A stretch of 6,434 bases of DNA, from contig CAKUJN010000107.1 in the NCBI GenBank assembly GCA_934661735.1, positions 1 to 6,434 on the forward strand, written 5' to 3'. Below, one piece after another: positions 1-5,701 of this stretch. Positions within the stretch are counted from its first letter, which is position 1; each line of letters starts with the position of its first letter. Position numbers and translations under genes: made by a program. The notes below the pieces were generated by a model. It saw nothing but the letters and a program-made list of their open reading frames with translations. It was not told the DNA's origin and ran no database searches. The stretch is from an uncultured Oscillospiraceae bacterium (GTDB lineage: Bacteria; Bacillota; Clostridia; Oscillospirales; Oscillospiraceae).

Positions 1-29
1 TATAAAACGCGTCCAAGCGCATCTTTTTG

Positions 30-61
30 CCTACTTTTTCTGGCGCAACAGAAAAAGTAGG
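30..61. repeat. Perfect 13-bp hairpin within repeat copy A
   Basis: CCTACTTTTTCTG (30-42) and its exact reverse complement CAGAAAAAGTAGG (49-61) are separated by a 6-nt loop, GCGCAA. The same hairpin with a different loop and one mismatch recurs at 5790-5821 in the opposite orientation. No T-tract follows on either strand, so it is not an intrinsic terminator. It is best read as a structural module of the interspersed repeat. Confidence 0.85.
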
Positions 62-123
62 TCTGCGAAGCAACAGTTGCGGTGTAACCGCAAAAGAGGT
101 AATCCGGTGAATACCGGAAAAGA

Positions 124-149
124 GGGCCGATGTGGGCATCGGCCCCTAC
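124..149 (-). repeat. REP-like element, CCGATG class
   Basis: On the minus strand, GTAG (149-146) directly abuts a perfect 9-bp stem, GGGCCGATG / CATCGGCCC, with a 4-nt loop CCCA. A conserved GTAG immediately 5' of a palindrome is the hallmark of bacterial REP sequences acted on by RAYT (IS200/IS605-like) transposases. Assigning it to that class is inference, because no transposase is in the window. An identical hairpin lies at 6105-6130, also in minus orientation. Confidence 0.7.
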
Positions 150-225
150 AAACTGCTGTGCAGAATCATCCGCAGAGCGACGGCTGCGGTGTCGCCGCAT
201 CAACGGCAGTCCGGTGAATCCGGAC

Positions 226-253
226 AAAACGGCGGGCGTTTCCGCCCGCCGTT
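226..253 (-). terminator. Intrinsic terminator of lpd
   Basis: On the minus strand a perfect 11-bp GC-rich stem (253-243 with 238-228) is closed by a GAAA tetraloop and followed by TTTT (229-226, two of these paired in the stem). It starts 14 nt after the lpd stop codon. The T-tract runs directly into GTCCGGATTCACCGGA, a motif that also follows the PII gene terminator at 4146. Confidence 0.9.
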
Positions 254-267
254 GCAGCTTATGCAGA

Positions 268-1641
268 TTAAATCATGAACAGCGCTTCGCGGATGGTCTC
301 GCATACGCTGGGATGTGGGAACACAATCTTGTCCAGATGCTGGATGGGCGCTTTGGAATGCACCATCATGGCCGCGCCGTAGATCATTTCCGAGGCGTAG
401 CTGCCGACAATCTGCACGCCCGCGACACAGCGGTGGTCCAGGTCGTAGACCAGCTTGCAGAAGCCGTCGCCGTTCAGCGTTTCGGCCACATAGCGGCCGG
501 AGAGCATCATGGGCGCCTTGACGATCTTGACGTTCATGCCCTTTTCGCGTGCGCTCTGCTCGGTTTCGCCGACGCAGGCAACCTCGGGCGTGGTGTAAAT
601 CACGGAGGGGATGACGTTATAGTCGATTTTGTCCTTTTTGCCGAGAATGTGATTGACGGCGACCTCCGCCTCGCGGTAGGCGGTGTGCGCCAGCATGAGC
701 TTTCCGTTGCAGTCGCCGATGGCATAGACACCGTGGACGTTTGTGCACAGATGCTGGTCGGTGACGATTGCGCCGCGCTCGGTTCTGACGCCGAGCTTTT
801 CCAGATCGAGCCCGCCGCAGTCGGCGCGGCGGCCGGCGGCCAGCAGCACGCGGTCACAGTCGACGGTGTGCATGCCCTCGGCGTCCTCATAGTGGACGCG
901 GCCGTTTTCCACCAGCTTGACGCCAGCGGAGAGCTTGAACTCCATGCCGAGCTTTGCGTAGGTTTTCATCAGAAGCTTGCAGATTTCCGGATCGGTGGGG
1001 CCGGCGATTTTCGGCATCATCTCAATGACTGTGACCTTGACGCCGACGGTGGCGAAATAGCACGCCAGTTCCAGACCGATTACGCCACCGCCGATGCAGA
1101 CCAGCCGCTCGGGCAGCTGTCTGAGATCCAGAATTTCGCGGTTTGTCATGACGAAGCCGCTGGCAAGACCCTCCTTGACGCCAGCGATGGGCGGCACGGT
1201 CGCGACGGAGCCGGTGGCGATGACCAGATTCCGGCCCGCGGCGGTTACGCCGCCTGCGTCCACCTCGAACAGGCCCTCGGCGTTTTTGCCCAGAAGCCGC
1301 GCCTCGGCGCTGTAGACCTTAATCTTGTGCGATTTCATCGTATAACCCACGCCGGAGACAAGCGTCCGGACGACCTTGTCCTTGCGCGCGACGACCGCGG
1401 CGTGGTCATAGCGGACATTTTCACAGTGCACGCCGTAATCCGCGCCATGCTGCGCGGCGGCGTACTGCTTGGCGCAGTACAGCAGGCTTTTCGTCGGCAC
1501 ACAGCCCTCGTTCAGGCACGTTCCGCCAAGCGCCCGCTTTTCAATGACCGCGGCCGAAAGGCCGTTCTGCGCGGCGCGCTCGGCGCACAGATAGCCGCCG
1601 GGGCCGCCGCCGATTACCAATACGTCAAATTGTTCCGTCAT
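268..1641 (-). CDS. lpdA: Dihydrolipoyl dehydrogenase (E3), FAD/NAD-dependent
   Basis: This 457-residue flavoprotein reoxidises protein-bound dihydrolipoamide to lipoamide with NAD+, acting as the E3 of 2-oxo-acid dehydrogenase complexes or as the L-protein of glycine cleavage. An N-terminal FAD Rossmann motif GGGPGG lies at 11-16. The redox disulfide motif GGTCLNEGCVPTK gives Cys42 and Cys47. ATGS is at 142-145, the NAD-binding GGGVIG at 184-189 and the second FAD motif YAIGD at 306-310. The C-terminal dimerisation domain ends in HPSVCE, supplying the catalytic His443-Glu448 pair. All key residues are intact and the length is normal for the family. The ATG follows GGAGG at 9 nt spacing. No E1, E2, lipoate or glycine-cleavage gene is adjacent, so the host complex is unknown. 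It is transcribed alone, with its own promoter and terminator. A related family such as mercuric reductase is unlikely because it lacks the usual extra cysteines. Confidence 0.96.
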   Translation of the reverse strand: MTEQFDVLVIGGGPGGYLCAERAAQNGLSAAVIEKRALGGTCLNEGCVPTKSLLYCAKQYAAAQHGADYGVHCENVRYDHAAVVARKDKVVRTLVSGVGYTMKSHKIKVYSAEARLLGKNAEGLFEVDAGGVTAAGRNLVIATGSVATVPPIAGVKEGLASGFVMTNREILDLRQLPERLVCIGGGVIGLELACYFATVGVKVTVIEMMPKIAGPTDPEICKLLMKTYAKLGMEFKLSAGVKLVENGRVHYEDAEGMHTVDCDRVLLAAGRRADCGGLDLEKLGVRTERGAIVTDQHLCTNVHGVYAIGDCNGKLMLAHTAYREAEVAVNHILGKKDKIDYNVIPSVIYTTPEVACVGETEQSAREKGMNVKIVKAPMMLSGRYVAETLNGDGFCKLVYDLDHRCVAGVQIVGSYASEMIYGAAMMVHSKAPIQHLDKIVFPHPSVCETIREALFMI

Positions 1642-1685
1642 ATTCCGTTTCCTCCATGTTCCGCCGGTGCAGGCTTGTTTTCCCT

Positions 1686-1714
1686 ATCATATCACATGCG
1701 GCGGTGTTTGTCTC
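1686..1714 (-). promoter_or_regulatory. Likely sigma-A promoter of lpd
   Basis: On the minus strand a -10 box TATGAT (1691-1686) is preceded by TGA, making an extended -10. It lies 17 nt downstream of GAGACA (1714-1709), which matches four of six consensus -35 positions. It sits about 45 nt upstream of the lpd start, leaving a short leader that contains the GGAGG site at 1655-1651. No operator or riboswitch is apparent. Confidence 0.6.
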
Positions 1715-1816
1715 ATGCCGATTGCGTCCGTCAGCCATGCGAAAATGACATGGCGGCGGGCGACGCAGCTGGGCAAAAACGGCCGGATGCGCAATTTTTA
1801 TGAAAAGTTCACAGCT

Positions 1817-1851
1817 TTGACCTAGGAATCCGGCCGGAAATACGGTATACT
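1817..1851 (+). promoter_or_regulatory. Candidate promoter of the DUF1538-PII operon
   Basis: TATACT (1846-1851) is a good -10 box about 50 nt upstream of the TTG start. The only good -35-like hexamer, TTGACC (1817-1822), is 23 nt away, which is too far for ordinary sigma-A spacing. The gap holds a 10-bp palindrome, TCCGGCCGGA (1829-1838). Either the promoter has a poor -35 and needs an activator, or the -35-like hexamer is coincidental. Divergent transcription with lpd means this 258-bp gap serves both genes. Confidence 0.45.
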
Positions 1852-1899
1852 GAAAGCGAATTTACATAGCTAAAAAACAAGCAAGGAGAAGAAGCCAGA

Positions 1900-3426
1900 T
1901 TGCCAAGAAGAAATATTATTACGGAAAAAATGCGCGAGTCGGTCGCGTCGGTCCTGCCGATTACGCTGATTGTCGCGGCACTGTGCCTGTTCCTGATACC
2001 GGTCAGCAGCGCGCTGATGCTCTCGTTTTTGATCGGCTCGGTCATGATCATCATCGGCATGGGCCTGTTTACGGTCGGCTCGGATCTGTCCATGACGCAG
2101 ATCGGCACGCACATCGGCGCAAGCATGACGCGCTCGCGCAGACTGGCGCGGATTCTGATTCTCAGCTTTCTGCTGGGCGTGATCATCACCGTCGCTGAGC
2201 CGGATTTGCAGGTGCTGGCCGCGAATGTTCCGGCCATCGACACGACGGTCCTGATTGTCACGGTTTCGGTGGGCGTGGGCCTGTTTCTGATGATCAGCAT
2301 GCTGCGCATTCTGTTCGGTATTCCGCTCAAGTGGTTCCTGATCGTGTTCTACGCCGTCGTATTTGTGCTGGCGGCGATGTCCGACCCCGATTTTCTCTCG
2401 GTTGCGTTTGACTCCGGCGGCGTGACGACCGGCCCGATGACCGTGCCGTTTATCATGGCGCTGGGCGTGGGCGTTGCGTCTATCCGAAGCGACGAAAAGG
2501 CCAAGTCTGACAGCTTCGGTCTGGTCGCGCTGTGCTCCATCGGGCCGATTCTGTCGGTGCTGATTCTGGGGTTTATCTATGACGGGGGCGCCGACGCGTC
2601 CTCCGGTATTCTGGTCAGCGAATATGCGCACACCGTCGCCATCGGCATGGGGTATCTGCGCAGCCTGCCGGTGTATCTGGGCGAGGTGGCCGTGGCGCTG
2701 CTGCCGATTTTCCTGTTTTTCCTGCTGTTCCAGTTTATCTCGCTGAAAATCAAGAAGCGGCCCTTTGTGCGCATTCTGATCGGTCTTGCGCTGACGTATG
2801 TGGGACTGGTGCTGTTTCTGACGGGCGTGAACGTCGGCTTCTCGTCGCTGGGCTATGTGCTGGGCGGAGAGCTTGCCGCGGGCTGGACGAAATATCTGCT
2901 GATTCCGCTGGCGATGCTGATGGGCTGGTTCATCATCAACGCCGAGCCTGCCGTGCACGTCCTGAACAAGCAGGTTGAGGAGCTGAGTGCAGGCGCGATT
3001 TCGGCGAAGGCAATGGGCCTGAGCCTTTCCATCGCCGTGTCGGCCGCGAACGGCCTTGCGATGCTGCGCGTGCTGACGGGAATCCCGATTCTGTATTTCA
3101 TGATCCCAGGCTATGTCATTGCGCTGGCACTGGCGTTCTTTGTGCCGCAGACGTTTACGGCCATCGCGTTTGACTCCGGCGGCGTGGCCTCCGGACCGCT
3201 GACGGCGACGTTCATGCTGCCGTTTGCGATGGGCGCGAGCACGGCGCTGGGCGGAAACGTCATGACCGACGCGTTCGGACTGGTGGCGCTGGTGGCAATG
3301 ATGCCGCTGATCACCGTGCAGATTGTCGGCGTGATCTATGTCGTGCGCAGCCGCCGCACAGCGGGCGCGCCGGCAGCCGAGCAGTACGCGGACGACGAGA
3401 TCATCGAGCTTTGGGAGGTGGCGTGA
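1900..3426 (+). CDS. DUF1538 integral membrane protein, internally duplicated
   Basis: This 508-residue polytopic membrane protein is rich in hydrophobic segments (for example 20-59, 84-98, 115-133, 144-160, 205-227, 262-282, 288-310, 331-347, 396-414 and 457-482). It is a tandem duplication offset by about 250 residues. FDSGGVTTGP (170-179) matches FDSGGVASGP (424-433). DSFGLVAL (204-211) matches DAFGLVAL (457-464). AEPDLQVL (99-106) matches AEPAVHVL (348-355), and LRILFGIP (135-142) matches LRVLTGIP (389-396). Such repeats resemble transporter architecture, but the family (DUF1538) has no established function that I know of. The TTG start is chosen because AAGGAG lies 11 nt upstream; the in-frame ATG at 1930 has only a weak site. 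Its stop overlaps the start of the next gene, a PII-type protein, which suggests that the regulator controls this protein. The C-terminal tail is acidic and probably cytoplasmic. Confidence 0.9.
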   Translation: MPRRNIITEKMRESVASVLPITLIVAALCLFLIPVSSALMLSFLIGSVMIIIGMGLFTVGSDLSMTQIGTHIGASMTRSRRLARILILSFLLGVIITVAEPDLQVLAANVPAIDTTVLIVTVSVGVGLFLMISMLRILFGIPLKWFLIVFYAVVFVLAAMSDPDFLSVAFDSGGVTTGPMTVPFIMALGVGVASIRSDEKAKSDSFGLVALCSIGPILSVLILGFIYDGGADASSGILVSEYAHTVAIGMGYLRSLPVYLGEVAVALLPIFLFFLLFQFISLKIKKRPFVRILIGLALTYVGLVLFLTGVNVGFSSLGYVLGGELAAGWTKYLLIPLAMLMGWFIINAEPAVHVLNKQVEELSAGAISAKAMGLSLSIAVSAANGLAMLRVLTGIPILYFMIPGYVIALALAFFVPQTFTAIAFDSGGVASGPLTATFMLPFAMGASTALGGNVMTDAFGLVALVAMMPLITVQIVGVIYVVRSRRTAGAPAAEQYADDEIIELWEVA

Positions 3427-4097
3427 TGGAGCTTTACTATATGATCGGCATCACCGACCGCAAGCGCGTGCAGCAGCTGCTGGATATCTGCAAGGAGCTG
3501 CAATTTTCCATGGTTCTGACCAAGCTTGGCCGCGGCACCGCCACAACGGAGCAGCTTTCGCTGTACAATCTGGAGGGAAGCGAAAAGGCGCTGGTCGGTA
3601 CCGTGACGGACGCGGCCGGTATGCGCCAGCTGATGCGTCAGGCGAAAAAGCGCATGTTTATCGACATCCCGGGGAACGGCATCATGATGGCCGTCCCGAT
3701 CAAAAGCGTCGGCGGCGGCAGAACGCTTGCCTATCTGACCGGCGGCAGGGCTCTGGAGGGAGGAAAACCGGAAATGGATTTTGCGTATGAACTGATTATC
3801 GTCATTCTCAACGAGGGCTACTCCGACGCCGTCATGGAGGCGGCGCGCTCGGCGGGCGCGCGGGGCGGCACCGTTCTGCACGCAAAGGGGACCGGCAGGG
3901 CCGCGTCGGAGAAATTCTTCGGCGTATCGCTGGCCGAGGAAAAGGATATGATCTACATCGTTGCGGGCGCGCAGCAGAAAAGCGAAATCATGCGCGCTAT
4001 CAGCCGCAGCGCCGGAACGGACACCAAAGCGGGCGCAATCAGCTTCTCGCTCCCGATTTCGGAGGTCGCGGGCCTGCGGCAGTTTGACGAGGAATAA
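3426..4097 (+). CDS. PII-family regulator with two PII-like halves
   Basis: This soluble 223-residue protein looks like two ferredoxin-like PII halves in one chain. The first (about 1-112) opens with ELYYMIGI, a helix RKRVQQLLDICKEL and a strand SMVLTKLGRG. The second (about 119-223) repeats the order with YELIIVILNE, SDAVMEAARSAGA and GGTVLHAKGTG, and ends with the PII-like SFSLPISEVAGL. PII proteins usually have about 110 residues and form trimers that bind nucleotides and 2-oxoglutarate and control transporters or enzymes. Here neither T-loop carries the canonical uridylylated tyrosine motif, so covalent modification of that kind is unlikely. The ATG overlaps the upstream TGA by one base (TGATG) and is preceded by GGGAGGTGG inside the DUF1538 gene; an in-frame GTG at 3423 and a TTG at 3411 are less likely starts. 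The tight coupling implies stoichiometric production with the membrane protein. The ligand is unknown. Confidence 0.88.
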   Translation: MELYYMIGITDRKRVQQLLDICKELQFSMVLTKLGRGTATTEQLSLYNLEGSEKALVGTVTDAAGMRQLMRQAKKRMFIDIPGNGIMMAVPIKSVGGGRTLAYLTGGRALEGGKPEMDFAYELIIVILNEGYSDAVMEAARSAGARGGTVLHAKGTGRAASEKFFGVSLAEEKDMIYIVAGAQQKSEIMRAISRSAGTDTKAGAISFSLPISEVAGLRQFDEE

Positions 4098-4118
4098 CGC
4101 AGCGGAGACGGATAACAG

Positions 4119-4145
4119 GGGCAGGCAGAAATGCCTGCTCTTTTT
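4119..4145 (+). terminator. Intrinsic terminator of the DUF1538-PII operon
   Basis: The stem 4119-4127 / 4132-4140 (nine pairs, one of them G-U) is capped by GAAA and followed by TTTTT (4141-4145). It begins 22 nt after the PII stop codon, which bounds the operon to two genes. Confidence 0.92.
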
Positions 4146-4176
4146 GTCCGGGATTCACCGGAGGGCCGGAGAATCC
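4146..4176. repeat. Post-terminator stem-loop with repeated GTCCGG motif
   Basis: GTCCGGGATTCACCGGA directly follows the operon T-tract and nearly matches the sequence after the lpd terminator (minus strand, 225-210). From 4151 it folds as GGATTC (4151-4156) with GAATCC (4171-4176) around an inner CCGG-AGGG-CCGG stem (4158-4169). No T-tract follows. It looks like a fragment of the CCGG module seen in the interspersed repeats. Confidence 0.55.
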
Positions 4177-4200
4177 GGCAAAAGGCTGCGTGCGGCGCGG

Positions 4201-4228
4201 AAAAGGCCCGCGCGGCTGCGCGGGCCTT
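4201..4228 (-). terminator. Intrinsic terminator of the 48-aa gene
   Basis: On the minus strand a perfect 11-bp stem (4228-4218 with 4213-4203) has a 4-nt loop and ends in TTTT (4204-4201, two of these paired). It starts 8 nt after the stop codon of the small gene. It sits tail to tail with the operon terminator and insulates the convergent transcripts. Confidence 0.85.
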
Positions 4229-4236
4229 CCTCCCTG

Positions 4237-4383
4237 TTACTGTGCCTCGTCACTTTCGCTGAGGTAGACCTCCTCGGCCAGCTGCTGTACGGCGATCAGC
4301 TTTTCGCGCACGGCGCGCAGCGCTTCCTCCGCCTCCGTCACTGCATTGAACAGGATGAGATATTCTTTGGTAATGGCCTGCAT
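4237..4383 (-). CDS. Small acidic helical protein, unknown function
   Basis: This gene encodes 48 residues, beginning MQAITKEYLILFNAVTEAEE and ending ESDEAQ. The ATG at 4383 is chosen because AAAGGA lies about 10 nt upstream on the minus strand. An in-frame GTG at 4443 would add 20 residues but has no ribosome-binding site. The composition is Glu/Ala/Leu-rich with hydrophobic residues spaced for one amphipathic helix or short coiled coil, followed by an acidic tail. There is no signal peptide, membrane segment or metal motif. A dedicated terminator directly downstream and a clear ribosome-binding site support a real gene. I do not recognise a family. It is separated from the Nudix gene by about 220 bp, including a probable terminator, so it is likely transcribed alone. 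Confidence 0.72.
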   Translation of the reverse strand: MQAITKEYLILFNAVTEAEEALRAVREKLIAVQQLAEEVYLSESDEAQ

Positions 4384-4600
4384 ATTGTATATGTCCTTTC
4401 TTTCCGCTACAAATTCCTGTGGTTGACTGCCTTGGATAAGCACATCATACTCACACAGAGGGAGGAAGCGTGTCGAACGCCGTCGAAGCGAAAAATAAGG
4501 CGAAATAAACAGAATAAAAGAGCGATCTTAACGGAATTTTAGCTAATATTCTGCGAATTTTGATGAAAAAATGCGGCTTTTGACAGCTGCCGCGCGGCGT
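4384..4600. other. AT-richer intergenic gap with weak promoter-like signals
   Basis: No gene is supported here. The stretch 4490-4570 is distinctly more AT-rich than its surroundings. On the plus strand TTGACT (4423-4428) and CATACT (4446-4451) are 17 nt apart, followed by GGAGG (4461-4465) and a 12-codon open frame from GTG 4470 to TAA 4508. On the minus strand TATGAT (4449-4444) could be a -10 box for the 48-aa gene, but no -35 accompanies it. Confidence 0.3.
4566..4593 (-). terminator. Probable terminator of the Nudix gene
   Basis: On the minus strand GCGGC (4593-4589) pairs with GCCGC (4577-4573) across an 11-nt loop, and one base later there is TTTTTT (4571-4566). The stem is short, but the position 7 nt after the stop codon and the six-T tail fit an intrinsic terminator. 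Confidence 0.6.
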
Positions 4601-5209
4601 TCAGCGTCCCTGGCGCAGAAAAACAGCCTTCAGCACGGCAATCTGCGTTTTGGCGTCGGGGATTCTGCCGGCCATCACGTCGGCGGCAAGCTCGTCCAGC
4701 GGGATGCGCGTAACGTCCAGGAATTCATCCGCGTCCAGCTGGCGCTCGGTAAAGCGGATGTTTTCGGCCAGATACATCTCAATTGCCTCGTCGGAATAAG
4801 CGCATGCGGGATAGAACACGCCGAGACTGGTCCATTTTTCCGCAATCGCGCCTGTCTCCTCGTGCAGCTCGCGTTTGGCTGCCTCCAGATGGTCCTCGTC
4901 CGCGCTGTTCAGCTTGCCGGCGGGGATTTCCGTGACGACCTCGCCGACCGGATAGCGGTACTGCCGCTCCATCAGTACGCAGCCGTCGTCCAGCATCGGC
5001 AGCACGCACACCGCGCCAACATGACGCAGATATTCGCGGCTGGCCTCGCCGCCGTCCGGCAGGCGTACCGTGTCCTCAAAGACGTGAAGGATTTTTCCGT
5101 CAAAAATCTCGCGCGAGGCGAGACGCGTTTCCTCCAGACTTTCCAGTTCGTTGAAATTCTCCAGCTGCTCCAGCTCTTTCATTTCCTGTTCGGATGATGA
5201 CTGTTTCAT
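4601..5209 (-). CDS. Nudix hydrolase, ADP-ribose pyrophosphatase type
   Basis: This 202-residue cytoplasmic enzyme is expected to hydrolyse a nucleoside diphosphate linked to another moiety, most likely ADP-ribose to AMP and ribose 5-phosphate, with Mg2+. The Nudix box runs from Gly98 to about Ile122. It contains REL.EETG, with Arg113, Glu114, Glu117 and Glu118 as the expected structural and metal-binding residues. IPAGKL just before the box, and YPACAYSDE at 133-141 with Pro134 fourteen residues after the box glycine, are typical of the ADP-ribose subgroup. Between Gly98 and Glu105 there are six residues rather than the usual five. The first 33 residues are charged and rich in Glu, Leu and Ser. 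The ATG at 5209 has AGGAG 13 nt upstream; Met10 is an alternative start, so the N-terminus is uncertain. Substrate assignment is by family only. Confidence 0.9.
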   Translation of the reverse strand: MKQSSSEQEMKELEQLENFNELESLEETRLASREIFDGKILHVFEDTVRLPDGGEASREYLRHVGAVCVLPMLDDGCVLMERQYRYPVGEVVTEIPAGKLNSADEDHLEAAKRELHEETGAIAEKWTSLGVFYPACAYSDEAIEMYLAENIRFTERQLDADEFLDVTRIPLDELAADVMAGRIPDAKTQIAVLKAVFLRQGR

Positions 5210-5374
5210 GATTTCTGACTCACTCCTGTTTGAATTTTGGTGTTTGAGATGCGGCGCGCTTCCGGAAATTGGCGCGGCTTATTTTTCGCCGGATGGTTAC
5301 ACTATCCCACGGAGAGCTTTTGCTGCCAGCGGCCGCATTTTGTTTCCATATTTGTACGCTGCCATTGATTTGGA

Positions 5375-5652
5375 GCTGCGGTATCGAAGCAGATGACGCC
5401 GCAGCCCGCACACAGGATTGCAAAAGGCCATTTGCAGACCGAAGGCGCGCAGTGCAGCGCCGTCCGAACGGCCCTCGGCCCGCCGTGTGTCCGGCGGAGC
5501 CGGTATGCCGCGCTATGCCGGAGCGGCAACGTCAGGCGCTGCCGTCAGCGAAGCCTCCATGCGGTCCGCGCTGTCGGCACATTCAGACAGCGCATGGCCG
5601 TTTGACCGGCAGAAGGATCGGGACGCGGCGTCTCCCCGCCCCGATCCTTTTT
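5375..5652 (+). ncRNA. Candidate structured RNA ending in an orphan terminator
   Basis: No believable protein gene lies between 5210 and 5687. The plus strand shows successive stem-loops: 5375-5381/5399-5405 (7 bp), 5419-5424/5431-5436 (6 bp), 5444-5448/5457-5461 (5 bp), 5468-5472/5482-5486, 5491-5495/5499-5503, 5505-5510/5523-5528, 5537-5541/5546-5550 and 5568-5575/5586-5593 (8 bp). A strong terminator follows at 5613-5652. It matches no RNA I recognise: there is no SRP, RNase P, tmRNA or 6S signature. I found no convincing plus-strand promoter. Short stems are common by chance in GC-rich DNA, so this is tentative. A decayed gene or part of the Nudix upstream region is the alternative. Confidence 0.3.
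5613..5652 (+). terminator. Strong intrinsic terminator without an obvious gene
   Basis: AAGGATCGGG (5613-5622) pairs perfectly with CCCGATCCTT (5640-5649). An inner GCGG/CCGC stem (5625-5628 / 5636-5639) sits within the loop, and the T-tract is 5648-5652. The T-tract is only on the plus strand. No plus-strand coding gene lies upstream until 4097, and that gene has its own terminator. Confidence 0.75.
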
Positions 5653-5701
5653 GCGCTTGCAGCGAGGCTGTCGCTCAGCGGGCAAATCTGCACAGCAGGC
5701 T

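Larger units (their letters stand above)
1..225 (-). repeat. Interspersed palindromic repeat, copy A (cut by window edge)
   Basis: Read on the minus strand from 168 to 1, this aligns along its whole length with the plus strand from 5688 to about 5850. In order, both hold CTGCACAGCAG, then TGTAGGGG plus a hairpin, a CCGG...CACCGG stem-loop, a GCGG...CCGC stem-loop, GTTGCTTCGCAGAC, a long hairpin with arms like CCTACTTTTTCTG, and CAAAAAGA. In copy A the CCGG/GCGG module occurs twice in the same orientation (62-118 and 170-225), on either side of the REP-like hairpin. No reading frame is shared between copies. The element continues past the left edge, so its full length here is unknown. It starts just beyond the lpd terminator, as expected of an intergenic repeat. 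Confidence 0.8.

Noticed and set aside
30..61. Intrinsic terminator at the long hairpin
   Set aside because: Neither strand has a T-tract after the stem; the A/T runs are inside the stem itself.
130..1803. Long open frame on the plus strand across lpd
   Set aside because: It is the antisense of a clear, motif-complete dihydrolipoyl dehydrogenase. It is kept open by GC-biased codons and has no motif or ribosome-binding site of its own.
1870..2958. 362-codon open frame on the minus strand opposite the DUF1538 gene
   Set aside because: Its composition (mostly Arg, Gln, His, Asp) is the typical mirror of hydrophobic membrane codons. It has no motif, and the plus-strand gene is certain.
5302..5529. 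75-codon minus-strand frame with a C-A-G-C-G cluster
   Set aside because: The Cys-rich segment caught the eye, but the N-terminal half is basic low-complexity sequence and no start has a convincing ribosome-binding site.
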